DNA of 64,000 nt from SAR202 cluster bacterium Io17-Chloro-G6. Its GTDB lineage: Bacteria > Chloroflexota > Dehalococcoidia > UBA3495. Each line of letters starts with the position of its first letter. Position 1 is the first letter of the stretch. Where the stretch lies: contig MUCT01000047.1 of assembly GCA_002816585.1 (NCBI GenBank), forward strand, positions 29,635 through 93,634. Direction: 5' to 3'. Made by a program: the position numbers and the translations under genes. Below are positions 61,239 to 64,000 of this stretch, in pieces. The notes below the pieces were generated by a model. It was not told where the DNA came from. It did not search any database and saw only the letters and a program-made list of their open reading frames with translations.

Positions 61239-63599
61239 CTAGGAGGACCGAACGCCCAGAGTGGTTAATGCAGTCGCACTGCCGCCGGGGAGTTCAAGCC
61301 CGCCGGCGATTGCTTTTTCGTAGATGTCCTGCAGCATGGACGACACGTTTGCGTCGGGAGCGCCGCCCTCGCCACGATGGTCGGCCAACTCGGACAAAGT
61401 GTCGTAGGCCTGGTCAACGTTCCAAAAGAAAGACAGCAGCCAAGTCAATTCCCGTTCGTTGGCGGGAGTAGGAATGTCAGACAGGTCGTAGAGCCCGTTT
61501 AGCACTCTGGTGTAGCGCAATATTCCGGCTTTGTCTTCCGAGTTTTGCCCGTAGAACCTACGCCGGCTTAACTCGGTGATCCGCTGAGAGTAATTCTCCT
61601 CACCATAGATGTTCTTGGGCAGCCATTCATCGCGAAGATCAACTATCTCGTTGCCCGACTCGTCTACGATGGCGACGGCGATGTCCGATCCCAGGTGAAC
61701 TTCATATTCGAACTTCACAGCGTCCCGCAGCAAAGCTTCTTGCAGCATCAGAGTTAATTCCCGAGGGATCTTTTTGTACGTCGCGCCGCTGGCCTGATCA
61801 TTTGTGTCGGCGCCCACGCCTCCGGTATTGAATACGTAGTACTGTTGATCGAGCCCGCCCTGCTCGATCTTCTTGACTATGTTATAGAGATTGTTGGCGT
61901 TGTCGTCTTCCAGCCCAATGATGAACGGGTCGGAGAAGTACTCAACGTAGGGACGGCCGATGGCGCCGATGGCCGCGCCCATCTGAACCGCTTCACCGTA
62001 CATCAATATCCGGATGTACTGCTCCGGGGACAAACGCCGCAGCGGCGGCACCACTGTATTTTGCCGCATCACGGCCTGCCAGAAGATTTGATCGGTGTCT
62101 TCGACGGGAACATGGACACCCTCGGTTTCCCGCCCTCCGGTGATCTTGCGAAGTAGGTCGTTGGCTCCTTTGCGGGCTACCAACCTGGTACGCGACAGCG
62201 TGACACGCATGTTGCGGACTGGGTTGGAAAGGAAGTTGGGAGACCATGAATCCAGATTTACTGGCACGTTTTCCAGGGTCTCTTGAGTGTTCGGGTCCTG
62301 ATCCGTGCCGCGGACAGCCTCGAAGGTGATGGGGTCTTCCTCTTTGGTGAGGCCAAAGGGCATGGCGTAAAGATTGTTCTCAGTGCCGTCTATGCCGTAG
62401 TACAACGTGGATTGCTTGCCGTCTCTGGTGACCGTGATGGGCTCCTCGAGCTGTTGCAGCATCACAATGTCATCATTCATTGGGTAGACGCCTTCCTCGG
62501 CGTCCGTCTTCAAGTTGAGTCGCTGTGCCAGTTCACTGTTGGCCAACTCTAGCATGATTGTGAGGGTACTCTTGCCGTGGAGAGACGGTCCGACGGTGAT
62601 CAGGGCCGTGTTCTTGATCTGGCCAGCCAAGGTCTTGGCGCGGGCCATGCTCAACGCCGCCTGAATCGCCAGCCCGTCGTTCTGCTTAACCTTAAACATG
62701 GCAATGGACAGGGGGCCCATCTTGTGTTCGCCGACGTAATCGAAACCCAGATGCAATGACAGTCCTTTTGTGGGGGCTTTGAACACCAGCAAAGTGAGAC
62801 CGGAGTCCCGTATCCGCTGCTTCAATTCTTCGAGCATCCCCAGATCGTCCAGCCAATGAGGCAGCGACACTTCAAGAATGTCGGGCTCCTGGCGGCTGAT
62901 CTCTTCTGTGACGGGGAAGGTAAGTTGACGCCACATGATGGGGATCTGAAGGTATCGAGTTCCGAAGAGCATCTGGCGTGCGTGGAAAGATCGCCCCGGA
63001 GCGTCGCCGACTTGGCGGTCGGACTGAATGATGGTGTCTCCCGAGGCCAGTTTCTCCTCCATGAAGTCGTTGATATACCTAAAGACCTCGGTGAACAAGG
63101 TCTGGTCCTCCGGGCTGAATACCACGCCGTCCCGGTTTTTGGCGAAACCGTCAACGAAATATTGGGTTAGGTCGGGCCTTCGGACGACACCCAATTGACT
63201 GAAGAAGGCAAGCCCGCCGGTGTCGAGACGGACCACTACCCCAGGCCAGGCTCTGGTGGCGGCTCTGCCTGCGGCGTTGGCTTCTTCCGCCTCTTTATCG
63301 ATGATGCTAGCTTCGCTGAGGAACCGCTGTTGTTCGTCTTCGGGGAGGTCCTGCAGCACGTGCATCTGGCTAATGAGCCATTCAGAGGAGGGATTATTGT
63401 AGGTCGCGCCGGGCTTGTGACCCTGACGGGCCAAAGCTACCAGGCGGTCAAGCTCTTTTTCGAATGCCGGTACGGCGGCGGGACCGGCAAGGGACGAGTC
63501 AGCTTTTGGCTGCATTTGGGGACTCATGTTGTTCTGAATCAGTCTTAGTAGCAGTTTTTTACGGCACTGTTGAGGGCTCGGGCGCCAACTGCGCGACAT
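61239..63599 (-). CDS. Large PEP carboxykinase (ATP)-like protein
   Basis: 786 residues from the ATG at 63599 (762 from an alternative ATG at 63527). The central part resembles ATP-dependent phosphoenolpyruvate carboxykinase: YVGEHKMGPLSIAMFK, a modified kinase-1a loop TVGPSLHGKSTLTIM (about 336-350) in place of GLSGTGKTT, and the acidic NDD (kinase-2-like) that follows. The ribose/PEP-site histidines cannot be confirmed by eye. It is about 250 residues longer than ordinary PckA. It may be a Chloroflexota PEPCK variant or a related kinase of another substrate. Confidence 0.65.
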   Translation of the reverse strand: MSRSWRPSPQQCRKKLLLRLIQNNMSPQMQPKADSSLAGPAAVPAFEKELDRLVALARQGHKPGATYNNPSSEWLISQMHVLQDLPEDEQQRFLSEASIIDKEAEEANAAGRAATRAWPGVVVRLDTGGLAFFSQLGVVRRPDLTQYFVDGFAKNRDGVVFSPEDQTLFTEVFRYINDFMEEKLASGDTIIQSDRQVGDAPGRSFHARQMLFGTRYLQIPIMWRQLTFPVTEEISRQEPDILEVSLPHWLDDLGMLEELKQRIRDSGLTLLVFKAPTKGLSLHLGFDYVGEHKMGPLSIAMFKVKQNDGLAIQAALSMARAKTLAGQIKNTALITVGPSLHGKSTLTIMLELANSELAQRLNLKTDAEEGVYPMNDDIVMLQQLEEPITVTRDGKQSTLYYGIDGTENNLYAMPFGLTKEEDPITFEAVRGTDQDPNTQETLENVPVNLDSWSPNFLSNPVRNMRVTLSRTRLVARKGANDLLRKITGGRETEGVHVPVEDTDQIFWQAVMRQNTVVPPLRRLSPEQYIRILMYGEAVQMGAAIGAIGRPYVEYFSDPFIIGLEDDNANNLYNIVKKIEQGGLDQQYYVFNTGGVGADTNDQASGATYKKIPRELTLMLQEALLRDAVKFEYEVHLGSDIAVAIVDESGNEIVDLRDEWLPKNIYGEENYSQRITELSRRRFYGQNSEDKAGILRYTRVLNGLYDLSDIPTPANERELTWLLSFFWNVDQAYDTLSELADHRGEGGAPDANVSSMLQDIYEKAIAGGLELPGGSATALTTLGVRSS

Positions 63600-63622
63600 G
63601 GGTTTCGCACAAAACCGACAGT

Positions 63623-63651
63623 ATGCTACATCGTCGTTGTGACCAAGTCAA
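63623..63651 (-). promoter_or_regulatory. Promoter of the PEPCK-like gene
   Basis: Minus strand TTGACT (63651-63646), 17-base spacer, TAGCAT (63628-63623). Predicted transcript start near 63616, 17 bases before the ATG at 63599. Confidence 0.55.
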
Positions 63652-63982
63652 AGATTTTCCGGGGTTTTTCCGGGGTGAGTATCACCCTCCCCTAGGGGCA
63701 AACACAAGGAATCAGATATCTATCGCGCCCGGTTGTTCCACCCCTTTTTTCACCCGGTTGTTTCAAATGAGATGCTGCTGATCCAATCTGGGCTCCGAAA
63801 CGAGGAAAAATCTTTCATCGCCATGACCAATATTTGGCCGGTACAGGGCGTCTTCTCGGCAGGATTTCAGCGTGGAAGCCGACACCTCGTTGGCCCCTTT
63901 CCTGACAGGGCAATCGCATCTGATTGGAGGCGAGGTGGCAATAGTAGTATAGAAGTCATCTTAGGGGTGAGGAGGATGATTC
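63652..63982. other. Intergenic region with short direct repeats and a plus-strand promoter
   Basis: 331 bases. Contains TTCCGGGG twice (63657 region) and CCCGGTTGTT twice (about 63729 and 63753). A plus-strand promoter candidate is TTGGAG (63924-63929), 18-base spacer, TATAGA (63948-63953), 30 bases before the partial gene. Confidence 0.4.
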
Positions 63983-64000
63983 ATGGAGGAAAGGCCGGCG
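63983..64000 (+). CDS. Start of a gene that runs off the window
   Basis: ATG at 63983 with GGAGG at 63971-63975 (seven-base spacing). Only six codons (MEERPA) are visible; no identity can be given. Confidence 0.5.

Overview
The window reads as a chromosomal segment of a free-living bacterium, most likely a Chloroflexota lineage (Dehalococcoidia/SAR202-like). This is an inference from gene content: paired flavin-dependent luciferase-family oxidoreductases, CaiB-type CoA-transferase and thiolase-like proteins, DUF1800 plus NHL-propeller genes, fused AccD-AccA, GlnRS beside GluRS, and many short intergenic repeats. Coding density is high, GC is about 60 percent, and TTG/GTG starts are common. 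I see no rRNA, no convincing tRNA, no CRISPR array, no phage and no insertion sequence. Region by region. 1-5 kb: a cupin, ribosomal protein L28, a minus-strand argH-rpe pair, and a plus-strand phhB/flavin oxidoreductase pair. 5-10 kb: accessory genes, namely a stand-alone receiver protein, a small membrane protein, an MmcB-like nuclease-fold protein, a lipoprotein, a PIG-L deacetylase and a low-complexity protein. 10-21 kb: mostly minus strand, with uvrC and a basic tail-anchored protein, a XerC/D recombinase carrying a QDQP repeat, a cysteine-less thiolase homologue, an EVE protein, queG, a dUTPase-like gene, a solitary groEL, and overlapping folP-folK. 21-30 kb: a carboxyltransferase (pccB-like), a second flavin oxidoreductase, rarA, two tandem arrestin-like genes, an isochorismatase-like gene followed by a tiny membrane protein, and threonine aldolase. 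29.7-35 kb: a plus-strand run of alpha/beta hydrolase, lspA (with a zinc-ribbon tail), rluD, gltX and glnS. 35-48 kb: NHL/DUF1800, a metallo-hydrolase, a CoA-transferase, mtaB with an overlapping helical protein, an iron-ADH homologue, fumC, a HTH protein, and ilvB behind a clear T-box riboswitch. 48-54.6 kb: a HicBA-like pair lacking the HicA histidine, a membrane protein, tsaD, and a CNNM/CBS transporter-phosphatase-tilS run. 54.6-64 kb: a metal-dependent hydrolase, an SDR, fused accDA, an Mrp/SufT-like iron-sulfur pair, quinone oxidoreductase and a large PEPCK-like protein. Functional themes are tRNA modification and charging (queG, mtaB, tsaD, tilS, gltX, glnS, rluD), acyl-CoA carboxylation and oxidation, folate synthesis, and DNA repair (uvrC, rarA, xer, MmcB-like). 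The observations most worth a second look are the HicBA-like pair, the in-frame stop between two arrestin-like paralogues, the LspA-zinc-ribbon fusion, an orphan promoter-terminator unit at about 38.1-38.25 kb, and several enzymes that keep the fold but have lost family catalytic residues.
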